Below are positions 1 to 8,168 of a stretch of DNA of 64,000 nt, piece after piece; within the stretch, counting starts at the first letter, position 1, and the number at the start of each line of letters is the position of its first letter. The DNA comes from Candidatus Tectimicrobiota bacterium (lineage in GTDB: Bacteria > Tectomicrobia > Entotheonellia > Entotheonellales > Entotheonellaceae), in NCBI GenBank assembly GCA_026005175.1, contig BPKO01000012.1, positions 83,935-147,934 of the forward strand, read 5' to 3'. The notes beneath the pieces were generated by a model. The model did no database searches. It had not been told where the DNA came from and saw nothing but the letters and a program-made list of their open reading frames with translations. The position numbers and the translations under genes are program-made.

Positions 1-379
1 CAGAGAAAAAAAGACGATCAAGCAAAAAATCGAAAAAAGCAGCGGGGACAAGCTGAACGCTCCATTCCGTCATGCCGAAAATGCGGATGCTAATCGACGT
101 CAGTAACGCTGAAAGTGGCGGATGGGTAATGTAATAGACAAATTCCTCTGGCGCTACACGCCCCGTATTAAGAATCTGTCCCAAACCAAAATCAATGTAT
201 CCATATCTCACAAAGTTTCGTGCTGCAATAGAGTAAACTGCGTTATTGAAGCCGCTGCTTGGAGAAACCTTTCCCGATCCAAGCGTCACCAGAGGCTCAA
301 AAATGTTATACATCCGCAAGACAATTGCGTATATAAAAATCAGAAATATAAAAATACCAAACTTGTTTTTACACATCAT
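1..379 (-). CDS. GT-C membrane glycosyltransferase, N-terminal part (runs off the left edge)
   Basis: An open frame of 126 codons runs from ATG at 379 off the window edge. It starts with a basic stretch and a hydrophobic segment (about residues 6-22), then a periplasm-like loop and the motif THPPLSALL near residue 88, typical of the PMT/ArnT-like GT-C glycosyltransferases that transfer sugars from polyprenyl-phosphate donors at the outer face of the inner membrane. ATG at 379 overlaps the stop of the upstream GtrB-like gene as ATGA, so the two are probably translationally coupled. With the neighbouring gtrB- and gtrA-like genes it would be the type-specific transferase of a three-component glycosylation module. 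The DNA is clearly more AT-rich than its neighbours, which suggests recent acquisition. Family assignment rests on about 125 residues only. Confidence 0.75.
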   Translation of the reverse strand, partial: MMCKNKFGIFIFLIFIYAIVLRMYNIFEPLVTLGSGKVSPSSGFNNAVYSIAARNFVRYGYIDFGLGQILNTGRVAPEEFVYYITHPPLSALLTSISIRIFGMTEWSVQLVPAAFFDFLLDRLFFS

Positions 380-1374
380 GGCTCGCCTATCTGTGATTCG
401 ACATAGTCTTTCACGAAATACAACGGCCGTTGTTTGCTCTCGTTGAAGATACGGCCCAGGTATTCCCCGATGATTCCCAAGGTCAGCAGCTGCACTGCGC
501 CGAGAGAGAGAATGGCCACCATCAGCGAAGGATACCCGGCCACCGGCTCGCCCCACACAAGGGTCTTGTATACGACAAACAGGGCGTAGGCGGCGGCCAG
601 GCAGGCGGTCAGCAGGCCCAGATAGCTGGCCACTTTTAGCGGCGCGATGGTAAAGGAGGTGATCCCCTCGATGGCGAGGTTCCACAGGCGCCAGTAGCTC
701 CACTTGGTGGTGCCGGCGTAGCGGGGGTCGCGGCGGTAGGGGACGGCTTTTTGCGGGTAGCCGATCCAGGCAAAGAGCCCTTTCATGAAGCGGTGTTGCT
801 CGCGCAGCTGCCGCAGGGCGTTGACGGCACGGCGGCTGAGCAGCCGGAAGTCGCCGGTGTCTTCGGGCAGGGGCACGCGTGCCAGCTTCTGCAACACGCG
901 GTAAAACGCGTAAGCCGTGGCTTTTTTGAGCCAGGTTTCTCCTTGGCGGGCCACGCGCTTGCCGTAGACGACGTCGTAGCCGGCGCGCCAGTGCTTGACC
1001 AGCTCGGGAATGAGTTCGGGCGGATCTTGCAAGTCGGCATCGAGGACCACCACGGCGTCGCCTTTGGCAAAGTCAAGACCGGCGCTCAGGGCGATTTCCT
1101 TGCCAAAGTTGCGGCTTAAGTCGACAATGGCAATGCGCGGGTCGGCCTCGTGCAGCTGCCGCATAATGGCCAGGCTGTCGTCGCGACTGCCGTCGTTGAC
1201 CAGGACGATTTCGCTGGCCATGGGCAGGGTATCGAGCACGGCCGTCAGCCGCCGCACGCAGGCGGGCAAGGTTTCGGCTTCGTTGTAGACCGGAATGACC
1301 ACCGACAGCAGGCCGCCTTCAGCCTGAGATGCCGGAGGGATGTGCGGTTCTGCGAGCGTCGCTTGGTTTTCCAT
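376..1374 (-). CDS. GtrB/DPM1-like polyprenyl-phosphate glycosyltransferase (GT2)
   Basis: Predicted to move a sugar from a nucleotide donor to undecaprenyl phosphate at the cytoplasmic face of the inner membrane. The 332-residue protein has the GT2 signature VVIPVYNEAE near the start, VNDGSRD, and the LDADLQDPPE donor/metal motif, followed by two C-terminal membrane segments, as in GtrB and DPM1. I chose ATG at 1374 because GAGG lies about 7 bases before it and homology begins right after it; the longer frame to 1521 only reads through the preceding gene. The start lies inside the 3' end of the gtrA-like gene (56-base overlap) and the stop overlaps the next start as ATGA. Confidence 0.9.
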   Translation of the reverse strand: MENQATLAEPHIPPASQAEGGLLSVVIPVYNEAETLPACVRRLTAVLDTLPMASEIVLVNDGSRDDSLAIMRQLHEADPRIAIVDLSRNFGKEIALSAGLDFAKGDAVVVLDADLQDPPELIPELVKHWRAGYDVVYGKRVARQGETWLKKATAYAFYRVLQKLARVPLPEDTGDFRLLSRRAVNALRQLREQHRFMKGLFAWIGYPQKAVPYRRDPRYAGTTKWSYWRLWNLAIEGITSFTIAPLKVASYLGLLTACLAAAYALFVVYKTLVWGEPVAGYPSLMVAILSLGAVQLLTLGIIGEYLGRIFNESKQRPLYFVKDYVESQIGEP

Positions 1375-1762
1375 GGCGTGCCTCGTGAAAGGTCCAGCAG
1401 CGGTTACCGATAAAGCCGACAAGGGACACCGTGGCCGTGGCCGCGACCTGGGCCGCCACGTAATGGAGGTGCAGGTGCCAGATGAGCAGGCCCAGAAGCA
1501 GGGTGTTGAGCCCGAGGCCAAAGAAGGCGACGGCGTAGAACTTCGCTACGGCTTCAAGGTGGGACTTGGTGCTGCGAAAGGTGAGGCGGTAGTTGAGGCC
1601 GTAGTTGACCAAGGCGCCCAGGACAAATCCGATCCCCGAGGCCAGCACCGGGGACAGGCGGGCCAGCGCCACCAGCAGCATTAGCGTGCCGTAATGGACG
1701 GCGGTGCCAACCGCTCCGACGCCGAGAAAACACGCAAACTGCCGCAGCGGCAGCGCCGGCAC
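1319..1762 (-). CDS. GtrA-like membrane protein
   Basis: A 147-residue protein with four predicted membrane segments, the size and topology of GtrA/DPMS3 proteins, which are thought to flip polyprenyl-phosphate-linked sugars or assist the partner GtrB. The motifs NYGLNYRLTF and FIGNRCWTF are typical of the family. The GTG start at 1762 has GGGAG about six bases upstream. It lies between the secreted beta-helix gene (16-base gap) and the GtrB-like gene, completing a gtrA-gtrB-GT-C trio. The last 15-20 residues beyond the fourth helix are poorly conserved and overlap the next gene. Confidence 0.88.
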   Translation of the reverse strand: MPALPLRQFACFLGVGAVGTAVHYGTLMLLVALARLSPVLASGIGFVLGALVNYGLNYRLTFRSTKSHLEAVAKFYAVAFFGLGLNTLLLGLLIWHLHLHYVAAQVAATATVSLVGFIGNRCWTFHEARHGKPSDARRTAHPSGISG

Positions 1763-1777
1763 CCGTCGCTCCCGCGG

Positions 1778-3496
1778 CTAGGGCCTCACCACCACCTGCG
1801 TGGGGGCAGCAGGAGGCATGGTATCGGCACCCGCGGTCGCGCTACGCGGGCCGTAGTGGGGCAAGGGCTTCCCCACCTCATAGGCGCCCAGATCAGGTGC
1901 CGCACCGGTGAAGTCGTCGTTGAGGTTGGCCAGCACGGCGCCGGCATCCACGGCCGCGCAGTCGGCCCTCAGGCTCAGGTGCTGCGGCGGCACCGGCGTG
2001 GGCGGCGGCCCCGGAACGTTAAAGGTCTCGAAGCAGGTCTCCTTGCGGATGCGGATGCCGTGGCGCTCAAGGCCGGTGGCGGCGGCAAAGCTGGCCAGGT
2101 CTGGGTAGCGCACGTTGAGCCACTTGAAGACGTCGCGCGTCCGGTCATGCCAGTCAAAGCCGTCGTAGTCCAGGTCGGTGCGCCAGTCGGGGGCCTCGCC
2201 GCTGTTGCCGTCTTCCCAGAGAAAGGAGGCGCCGGTGATGGAAACCCACAGGTTGTTTCGCGACATCACTTTTCGCAGCTGGCCGGCAAACGGCACCAAG
2301 GGCCGCCCCAGGCCCTCGGCGGTGGCGCCCCAGCCCACAAAGGTGTTGTGCGCCAGCAGCACCCGATCGAGCTTGGCCAGCTTGAGCGGACTCTGGCGGC
2401 TGTTGATGACCTGGTTGCGCAGGATGTACCACGGAGCGCTGTTCATGGGCTGGAAGCTGATGCCGTTGTGCATGGCGTTGTGAATGCGGTTGCCCCAGAT
2501 GCGAATGTTGGCGTAGCCGTAGTCCGGCTCGATGCCGTCATCAGAGGTATCAAAAATATCGTTGCCGTAAATGTCGACGTTCACATGCGGGTACGAAATG
2601 CCGTCGGCCACGTTAGAGATGCGGTTGTAAGCGACGCTGTGGTCGGAGGTGTGGTTGAGCTCGATCCCCTCACCGCTCAGGCTGTCGCTGTCGACCGGCT
2701 CGTCGCCGACGATGACGTTGTCGGCAATGTACCAGGCCCGGCCGCCCCCGTTGAGGTAGATGCAGTAATGGCAATTGAGAAACGTGTTGCGGCTGACGAC
2801 CACGTCCTCTGGCGCCCCGTCGGTGGTAAGGCCGTTGCCCACGTCGCGAATGGTAAGGCCTTCGAACCACAGGTGGCTGGCCGCCACCGCAATCCCGGTA
2901 AACACCGCTTCCCCATCGCCGGCGCCCTTCCAGACGATGTAGCGGCCAGGGACGCCGGGCACGGTAAAGCTGACGCGGCCGCCGTAGTGGCCGGCATGGA
3001 GCAGAAAGACGTCGCCGGGCTGGGCGGCGGCCTGGGCGGCGGCGATGCCGCGGAAGGGATCGGCCGCCGTGCCGCTGCCGCCGCCGCTGCCCGGCACCAC
3101 GTGCCAGGTTCTCCCGCCAACGGGCAGCTGCGGTAAGGGGCGCGTGGCCACGGTTAGCGTGCGGCTGGCCGCGCCGCCGTCGGGATCGGCCAGCTCCAGC
3201 CGCACCTCGTAGGAGGTCCCTGGCTGAAGAAAGAGAATGCTACCGGCAAGCATGTTAAAGCCGTTGAAGTCGACGCGAAACAGCGGCATGGCCTGCCGCC
3301 AGTTCGTCTCCCCCAGCGGCCGATACCACACCTGCGCCACGGCGTCGTGGTCGGTGTCGCCGACAATATCCCACTCGATGCCAATGCTGTGCAGGGTGGC
3401 GTAACTGCGCAGCTCCCCCGGCGTCAGCCCCGAGGCGAAAACGGAGGGCGCCAGGACCAGCAAAGCGGCAAGCGCCGCGCACGCATAAAACCGCAT
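1778..3496 (-). CDS. Secreted right-handed parallel beta-helix protein
   Basis: A 572-residue protein with a clear signal peptide (hydrophobic core about residues 5-20, likely cleavage after Ala21 or Gly23). Residues about 25-120 look like a beta-sandwich (Fn3-like) module. From about 125 to 480 there are repeated short strands with Asn/Asp-Gly turns such as VVSRNTFLN and VDIYGNDIFD, the pattern of NosD/pectate-lyase-like beta-helices. The tail contains PDLGAYE, a common end of such proteins. RBS AAGGAG precedes the ATG. Beta-helix proteins in polysaccharide loci are often lyases, epimerases or carbohydrate-binding proteins; no catalytic residues can be assigned, so the substrate is unknown. 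It lies between a polysaccharide deacetylase and gtrA. Confidence 0.85.
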   Translation of the reverse strand: MRFYACAALAALLVLAPSVFASGLTPGELRSYATLHSIGIEWDIVGDTDHDAVAQVWYRPLGETNWRQAMPLFRVDFNGFNMLAGSILFLQPGTSYEVRLELADPDGGAASRTLTVATRPLPQLPVGGRTWHVVPGSGGGSGTAADPFRGIAAAQAAAQPGDVFLLHAGHYGGRVSFTVPGVPGRYIVWKGAGDGEAVFTGIAVAASHLWFEGLTIRDVGNGLTTDGAPEDVVVSRNTFLNCHYCIYLNGGGRAWYIADNVIVGDEPVDSDSLSGEGIELNHTSDHSVAYNRISNVADGISYPHVNVDIYGNDIFDTSDDGIEPDYGYANIRIWGNRIHNAMHNGISFQPMNSAPWYILRNQVINSRQSPLKLAKLDRVLLAHNTFVGWGATAEGLGRPLVPFAGQLRKVMSRNNLWVSITGASFLWEDGNSGEAPDWRTDLDYDGFDWHDRTRDVFKWLNVRYPDLASFAAATGLERHGIRIRKETCFETFNVPGPPPTPVPPQHLSLRADCAAVDAGAVLANLNDDFTGAAPDLGAYEVGKPLPHYGPRSATAGADTMPPAAPTQVVVRP

Positions 3497-3517
3497 GGTG
3501 TTCTCCTTCTCCGGTGT

Positions 3518-4300
3518 TTACCCGCGTCTTTCCAGGCAGCGGCGCCGGAAAGCCAGCCACACCCGCCTTCCCAGAAGGCGCTTGCCGGCCTGTTTGCCGC
3601 TTTCGACCAGCGCAATGCGCCACAGCGTCGGGCGGCGCCGCGCGACGATGCCGACGAAGTGCCCCAGAGAATCGGTGCGGCGCACGGCAAAGCGCCCGTA
3701 CACCCGAGGAGAGGCTTGCGGGTTGGCGAGGCGGGTCTGCGAGGTGCAGACGGTCTCGAATCCCTCGGCCAGCGCCGCGGCAATGACCTGCCGGTTGACA
3801 AAGCCAAAGGGCACGCTGAACGAGGCCACCGCTTCCCCCAGGCGGTCTTCCAGAGTGCGCTTGGAGCGGCGTAGCTCTTCGGCCATGGCACGCGGGGAAA
3901 GGTCGAGAAAACAGGGGTGGGTGGCGCTGTGCGAGCCGATCTCCATGCCGTAGCGGCGCAGCTCGCGGAGGTGGTGCCACTGCACGTAACCCCGGCGCCC
4001 CACGTAGCTCGTGACCACGTAGAACGTGGCTTTCAGCCCGCGCTTGACCAGCTCTGGAAAGGCCACGGTGTAATCCGACTCGCAGCCATCATCAAAGGTG
4101 AGGCCTACGCCACCGGCGACGTCCTCTCGGGGGAGGTCTCGCACGGCCAGCCCCCGGTACCCGTGGTGCTGCAAGTAGTCCAGCTGGGCGGTAAAAGCGC
4201 GCACGGGCAGGCAGTACGGCCGCTCCTCGGGGGCGGCGGCGCGCAGGTCTGTGTCCTCGGCCACCAAGCGGTGGTAAAGCAGAATCGGCATGCGGGGCAT
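3518..4300 (-). CDS. Polysaccharide deacetylase (NodB homology domain)
   Basis: A 260-residue protein of the carbohydrate esterase 4 type, which removes N- or O-acetyl groups from polysaccharide. Visible motifs are LTFDDGCESD (catalytic Asp and metal-binding Asp) and the metal-binding HSATH. The start MPRMPILLYHRL is the usual beginning of short cytoplasmic/periplasmic CE4 proteins, and no signal peptide is seen. ATG at 4300 has TAAGGAG seven bases upstream. Those bases may also hold the true stop of the preceding GT2 gene. The C-terminal 45 residues are strongly basic, as in glycosyltransferase-associated deacetylases that sit at the membrane. Confidence 0.9.
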   Translation of the reverse strand: MPRMPILLYHRLVAEDTDLRAAAPEERPYCLPVRAFTAQLDYLQHHGYRGLAVRDLPREDVAGGVGLTFDDGCESDYTVAFPELVKRGLKATFYVVTSYVGRRGYVQWHHLRELRRYGMEIGSHSATHPCFLDLSPRAMAEELRRSKRTLEDRLGEAVASFSVPFGFVNRQVIAAALAEGFETVCTSQTRLANPQASPRVYGRFAVRRTDSLGHFVGIVARRRPTLWRIALVESGKQAGKRLLGRRVWLAFRRRCLERRG

Positions 4301-4309
4301 GGCGGCTCC

Positions 4310-5342
4310 TTACGGGAGTGCCGCGGCGAGGCGGGCCCTGCTTGGCCGCGGCGATTTCGTCGAGGAAGCGCTGCAGCGCTGCCGGCGACTTGGCAATGGG
4401 GGGCGGCGGGCGCAGCGCTTTGTAAAGCCGATTCCCGGCCACCAGCAGCGGGTAGGGCAGGAAACTCCCCACATAGGCACGCCAAACCCGCAGGCTGCAA
4501 CACTGCCGCAAGCTCTCGGCCAGCACCGCTCTGGCGGCACGGCGCTGGCCGTGGCGCAGGTAGTGCCAGCCCAGGTCGTAGAGGCGCTCGGCCAGCAGCG
4601 CGGTGAGAAACGCCACTAGCTCGGCATCCTTCGCCTGCTGGGCGGCGCGCCGGTGCTTCTCGATCACCCCCACCTCGCGGCGCAGTGTCACTTCTTCGCG
4701 CTTGCTGCGACCGCCAGCATGCTCGCGGTAGAGGCAGAGGACTTCGTCGACAAGGGCAACGCGAAAAACCCGGGCAAGGCGCGCCCACATGTCCTGGTCC
4801 TCGATGATGTCCAGGGACTCGTCGAAGCCCCCCACGCGCGCAAAGCAAGCGCGGCGCACCAGCACCGAGGGACTCGGCACCGGGTTGCAGCGCAGGATGT
4901 CCCGGTACACCCACCCGCTTGGCGCCGGCCGCTGGTAGGCTCGCGGCAGCAGCCAAACGCCTTCGGCGTCAAACTTGACGGCCCGCGTATAGACCAGACC
5001 CACTTCGGCCGGCTGCGCCCGCAGGCAGGCCACCTGCTTGGCCAGCTTCTGCGGCAGCCAGAGGTCGTCGGCATCCAGGAAGGCAACGAACTCCCCCCGC
5101 GCCTGGGCAATCCCCAGGTTGCGGGCGCTGGCCGGGCCGCCGTTGCGCTTTCTCACCAGGCGGACTTTGTCCGGATAGCGCTGCTGGTAGCGGCAGGCAA
5201 TGGCCGGCGAGGCATCGGTCGAGCCATCGTCAACCAGCACGACCTCAAAGTCGCCGTAGCTCTGGCAGAGCACCGAGTCGAGGGTCTCGGCCAGAAAGCG
5301 CTCGGCGTTGTAGACAGGGATTACCACGCTGACCGCGACCAC
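4310..5342 (-). CDS. GT2 glycosyltransferase (3' end probably frameshifted)
   Basis: A GT-A fold family 2 transferase with VVIPVYNAE, LVDDGSTD and FLDADD (metal-binding DxD) in the first 100 residues, then an acceptor part with EDQDMWARL. The best start is GTG at 5342 behind AAGGAGG (5348-5354), and homology begins immediately. As sequenced, the frame does not stop until 4092, overlapping the deacetylase by 209 bases with sequence that is plainly the deacetylase in the wrong frame. Deleting one G of the GGG at 4314-4316 brings TAA at 4310-4312 into frame, giving 343 residues and a stop coinciding with the next RBS. I give the gene that end. An unusually long natural overlap is the alternative. 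Confidence 0.8.
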
Positions 5343-6295
5343 TGCGCCCTCCTTGGCCGGCCTGCGCCTGACCACTGCCGCCAGAGGTGACGGGCCCGCG
5401 CGCGGCAGTAGCCGGCCAGCGTGCCGCACAGGCAGACGACGGTGAACCCGTTGCAGGCCACGTCAAACCACGTGCCGCGGCCCAGGGCTGCCCGCCCGCT
5501 GCGCACCCCCATGCCGGCCAGGTGCTTGCCGATGTCGAAGAGCTTGCGCAGCAGGAAGTACCGGTAATGCTGGCGCGTCTCTTGCATCTCGGGCTCGCAG
5601 GCCCGCAGGAAGCCGTCGTGGGCGTACTTGGCCGAGACGGCAAACAGCTCGCGCAGCGAGCCGCGTGCCCGGTGATAGATGATGGCCCGGGGTTCGTACT
5701 TGGTGCAGTAGCCGAACTGTTTTTCCAGCCGGTAGTGAAACTCGGCGTCTGCCCCCGAGGTAAAGCGCGCCGCGTCGTAGCCCCCGGCACGCAGGAAGAC
5801 GTCGCGCCGCATCACGTTGTTGCCGCCGCCCCAGGGGACAAAGGGGGTGGTGCCGATTTTGCCCTCGATGCAGAAGGGGTCCGAGCGGGCATAGAAGCGC
5901 TGCGCCCAGGTGGTGCCGGGTTCCACCAGGGTGCGCCCCACCACGCAGCCCACCCGCTCGCCGGTGAAGGCCCGCAGCAGGGTATCGAGCCACTGCGGGT
6001 CGGCGGCGCAGTCGGCGTCGATGTTGGCCACGTAGGGGCAGCGGGCGGCGGCAATCCCGGCGTTGCGCGCGGCCGGCCAGCCGCGCTGCGGTTCGTAGAG
6101 GTAGCGGATGCCACCGACGCCCTCGTAGCGCCGCACGATGGCGGCGGTGGCGTCGCGCGAGTTGTTGTCGACGACGAGGATCTCCCGCGCCGGGTGCGCT
6201 AAGGCCAGCAAAGAGCGCAGGCAGCGCTCGAGGGTGGCTTCGGCGTTGTAAGCGGCGATGACAATCGAGACTTGCTCGGGGGTGGGCAGGCTCAT
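5321..6295 (-). CDS. GT2 glycosyltransferase
   Basis: A 324-residue family 2 transferase. VSIVIAAYNAEATLERCL opens the domain, VVDNNSRD follows, and NIDADC is the metal/donor site; GADAEFHYRLEKQFGY resembles the acceptor-base region (ED-like motif). A C-terminal hydrophobic stretch (about residues 280-305) may anchor it to the membrane. ATG at 6295 overlaps the asnB stop as ATGA, so I chose it over the longer frame to 6337. The 3' end overlaps the start of the next GT2 by 22 bases. Sugar specificity cannot be read from sequence. Confidence 0.88.
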   Translation of the reverse strand: MSLPTPEQVSIVIAAYNAEATLERCLRSLLALAHPAREILVVDNNSRDATAAIVRRYEGVGGIRYLYEPQRGWPAARNAGIAAARCPYVANIDADCAADPQWLDTLLRAFTGERVGCVVGRTLVEPGTTWAQRFYARSDPFCIEGKIGTTPFVPWGGGNNVMRRDVFLRAGGYDAARFTSGADAEFHYRLEKQFGYCTKYEPRAIIYHRARGSLRELFAVSAKYAHDGFLRACEPEMQETRQHYRYFLLRKLFDIGKHLAGMGVRSGRAALGRGTWFDVACNGFTVVCLCGTLAGYCRARARHLWRQWSGAGRPRRAQWSRSAW

Positions 6296-8166
6296 GGCAC
6301 TCGATCGACAAACTGGCGGTGCCACAGCTCCAGGCACAAGAGGGCCCAGAGCTGGTCGCTGAAGTCGCGGCTCCCGCGGCGGTGCGCCTGCAGCAGGGCT
6401 TCGACGGCCGATGGCCGGAAGTAGCCGCGTCCCCGCGCCCGCGCCGACAGGAGAATATCGGCACAGAAGTCGTAGAGCTCCTGGCGTAGCCAGCGGGCTT
6501 TGGGGATGCTGAAGCCTTTTTTGCGCCGCGTCACGATGGAGGCCGGCAGCAGCTGGCGGGCCAGGGCCTTGAGCAGGTACTTGCCCTGCCCGCCGCGGAC
6601 CTTGTAGCGGTCCGGCAGGCTGGCGGCAAACTCGACCAGACGGTAGTCGAGCAGCGGCGCCCGCGCTTCTAGCGACACCGCCATGCTGGCGCGGTCGACT
6701 TTGGTGAGGATGACGTCGGTGAGGTATGTCTTGAGGTCCACGTACTGCCGCCGCGCCGTGGGGGTCGCCGCGGGCAAGGCGTCAAAGTACGTCTCCAGCC
6801 AGCGCTGTGGTGCCTGCACGTCGAGCTCGGCCTGCAGCTCGGGCGTGTACAGCCATTGCTTGCGTTCCGGGTCGAAGGTCATGAGCTTGGTGGCATAGTA
6901 TGCGGCGGCGCGGTCCGAGGTGTGCAGCAGCCACCGCCGGCCCCTCATCCCTGCCGGCAGCCGCCGCGCCAAGGCGTGCAGCCCTTGCACCCGCAGCGCT
7001 GCCGGCAGGGCCTGAAGCAAGCGCGCCGGCAGCGGGTCAAAGTAGCGCGTGTAGCCGGCAAAGAGCTCGTCGCCGCCGTCGCCCGACAGCACCACCGTCA
7101 CGTATCTGCGCGCCAGCTGCGAAACATAGTACGTAGGAACTGCCGAGGAGTCGGCAAAGGGCTCGTCGAAGTACCACACCAGCTCGGGCAGCAGCTTGGC
7201 CATGTCCGGCTTGACGGTGAGCTCGTAGTGCTGGGTACCCAGAAACGTGGCCACTTCCCGCGCATAGGGCAGCTCGCTGTAGCCCGCCTCGTCAAAGCCA
7301 ATGCTGAAGGTCTTCACCTCGCCCATGCCGAGGTGGGCCATGACGGCCACCACGGTGCTTGAGTCGATGCCGCCGCTCAGAAACGCCCCCAGGGGCACAT
7401 CGCTGATCAGCCGCAGGCGCACGGCATCAAAGAGCAGCGTGCGCAGAGTTTCCAGGTAGGCTGCTTCTCCAGCATCCACCGGTGGCACGGCAAAAGACAC
7501 CTCCCAGTAAGGGAAGCGGCGCGCGCCCTGCGCTGTTACCAGCAGCACGTGGCCTGCCGGGAGCTTGTGTACGCCCTGGAAAATGCACAAGTCGCCGGGC
7601 ACGCAGCCCAGGGTAAGGAAGTAGTCAAGGGCGTGCAGGTTCACCGCGGGGGCAAAGCCGGGCACGCGCAGCAAGGCCTTGAGCTCGGAGGCAAAGAGCC
7701 AGCGGCGGCCGTCGTGGGCGTAGTAGAGGGGCTTTTTCCCTACCCGGTCGCGCGCCAGGACGAGCTGGCGCCGGCGGCTGTCCCACAGGGCAATGGCAAA
7801 CATGCCGTTGAGCCGCGTGAAGCACTCGCTGCCGAGCTCTTCGTAGAGGTGGACGATCACCTCGGTATCGCTCTGGGTGTAGAAGCGGTGGCCGCGGGCT
7901 TGCAAGTCGGCCCGCAGCTCGCGGTAGTTGTAGATCTCGCCGTTGAACACCACCCACAGGGAGCGGTCCTCGTTATGGATGGGCTGGCGGCCGGTACTCA
8001 GGTCGATGATGCTCAGGCGGCGCATGCCCAGCCCCACCGCCCCGTCCACGTAGAGGCCTTCGTCGTCGGGGCCGCGATGAAGAATGGCCTGGCACATCTG
8101 GTGGATCACGTCTTCGCACACGGGCTGCGCCGGTGCGTCGTACTTGATGCCCACGATGCCACACAT
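6292..8166 (-). CDS. asnB: Asparagine synthase-like glutamine amidotransferase
   Basis: A 624-residue class II amidotransferase. The N-terminal glutaminase domain begins MCGIVG, with Cys2 as nucleophile, and contains HRGPDDEG and VVFNGEIYNY. The C-terminal synthetase domain has the ATP pyrophosphatase loop SGGIDSS. Such genes are frequent in exopolysaccharide loci, including PEP-CTERM/exosortase-linked ones, where they probably amidate uronic acids or a related sugar rather than free aspartate; that role is inferred. AGAGGA lies about 11 bases before the ATG. It is flanked by a GT4 and a GT2 with ATGA-type coupling. A second paralogue lies at 38277-40220. Confidence 0.92.
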   Translation of the reverse strand: MCGIVGIKYDAPAQPVCEDVIHQMCQAILHRGPDDEGLYVDGAVGLGMRRLSIIDLSTGRQPIHNEDRSLWVVFNGEIYNYRELRADLQARGHRFYTQSDTEVIVHLYEELGSECFTRLNGMFAIALWDSRRRQLVLARDRVGKKPLYYAHDGRRWLFASELKALLRVPGFAPAVNLHALDYFLTLGCVPGDLCIFQGVHKLPAGHVLLVTAQGARRFPYWEVSFAVPPVDAGEAAYLETLRTLLFDAVRLRLISDVPLGAFLSGGIDSSTVVAVMAHLGMGEVKTFSIGFDEAGYSELPYAREVATFLGTQHYELTVKPDMAKLLPELVWYFDEPFADSSAVPTYYVSQLARRYVTVVLSGDGGDELFAGYTRYFDPLPARLLQALPAALRVQGLHALARRLPAGMRGRRWLLHTSDRAAAYYATKLMTFDPERKQWLYTPELQAELDVQAPQRWLETYFDALPAATPTARRQYVDLKTYLTDVILTKVDRASMAVSLEARAPLLDYRLVEFAASLPDRYKVRGGQGKYLLKALARQLLPASIVTRRKKGFSIPKARWLRQELYDFCADILLSARARGRGYFRPSAVEALLQAHRRGSRDFSDQLWALLCLELWHRQFVDRVP

Positions 8167-8168
8167 GA

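Noticed and set aside
1694..3136. 480-codon plus-strand ORF
   Set aside because: Antisense to the beta-helix gene; composition reflects GC-rich codons of the opposite strand. No motifs, RBS or homology-like pattern.
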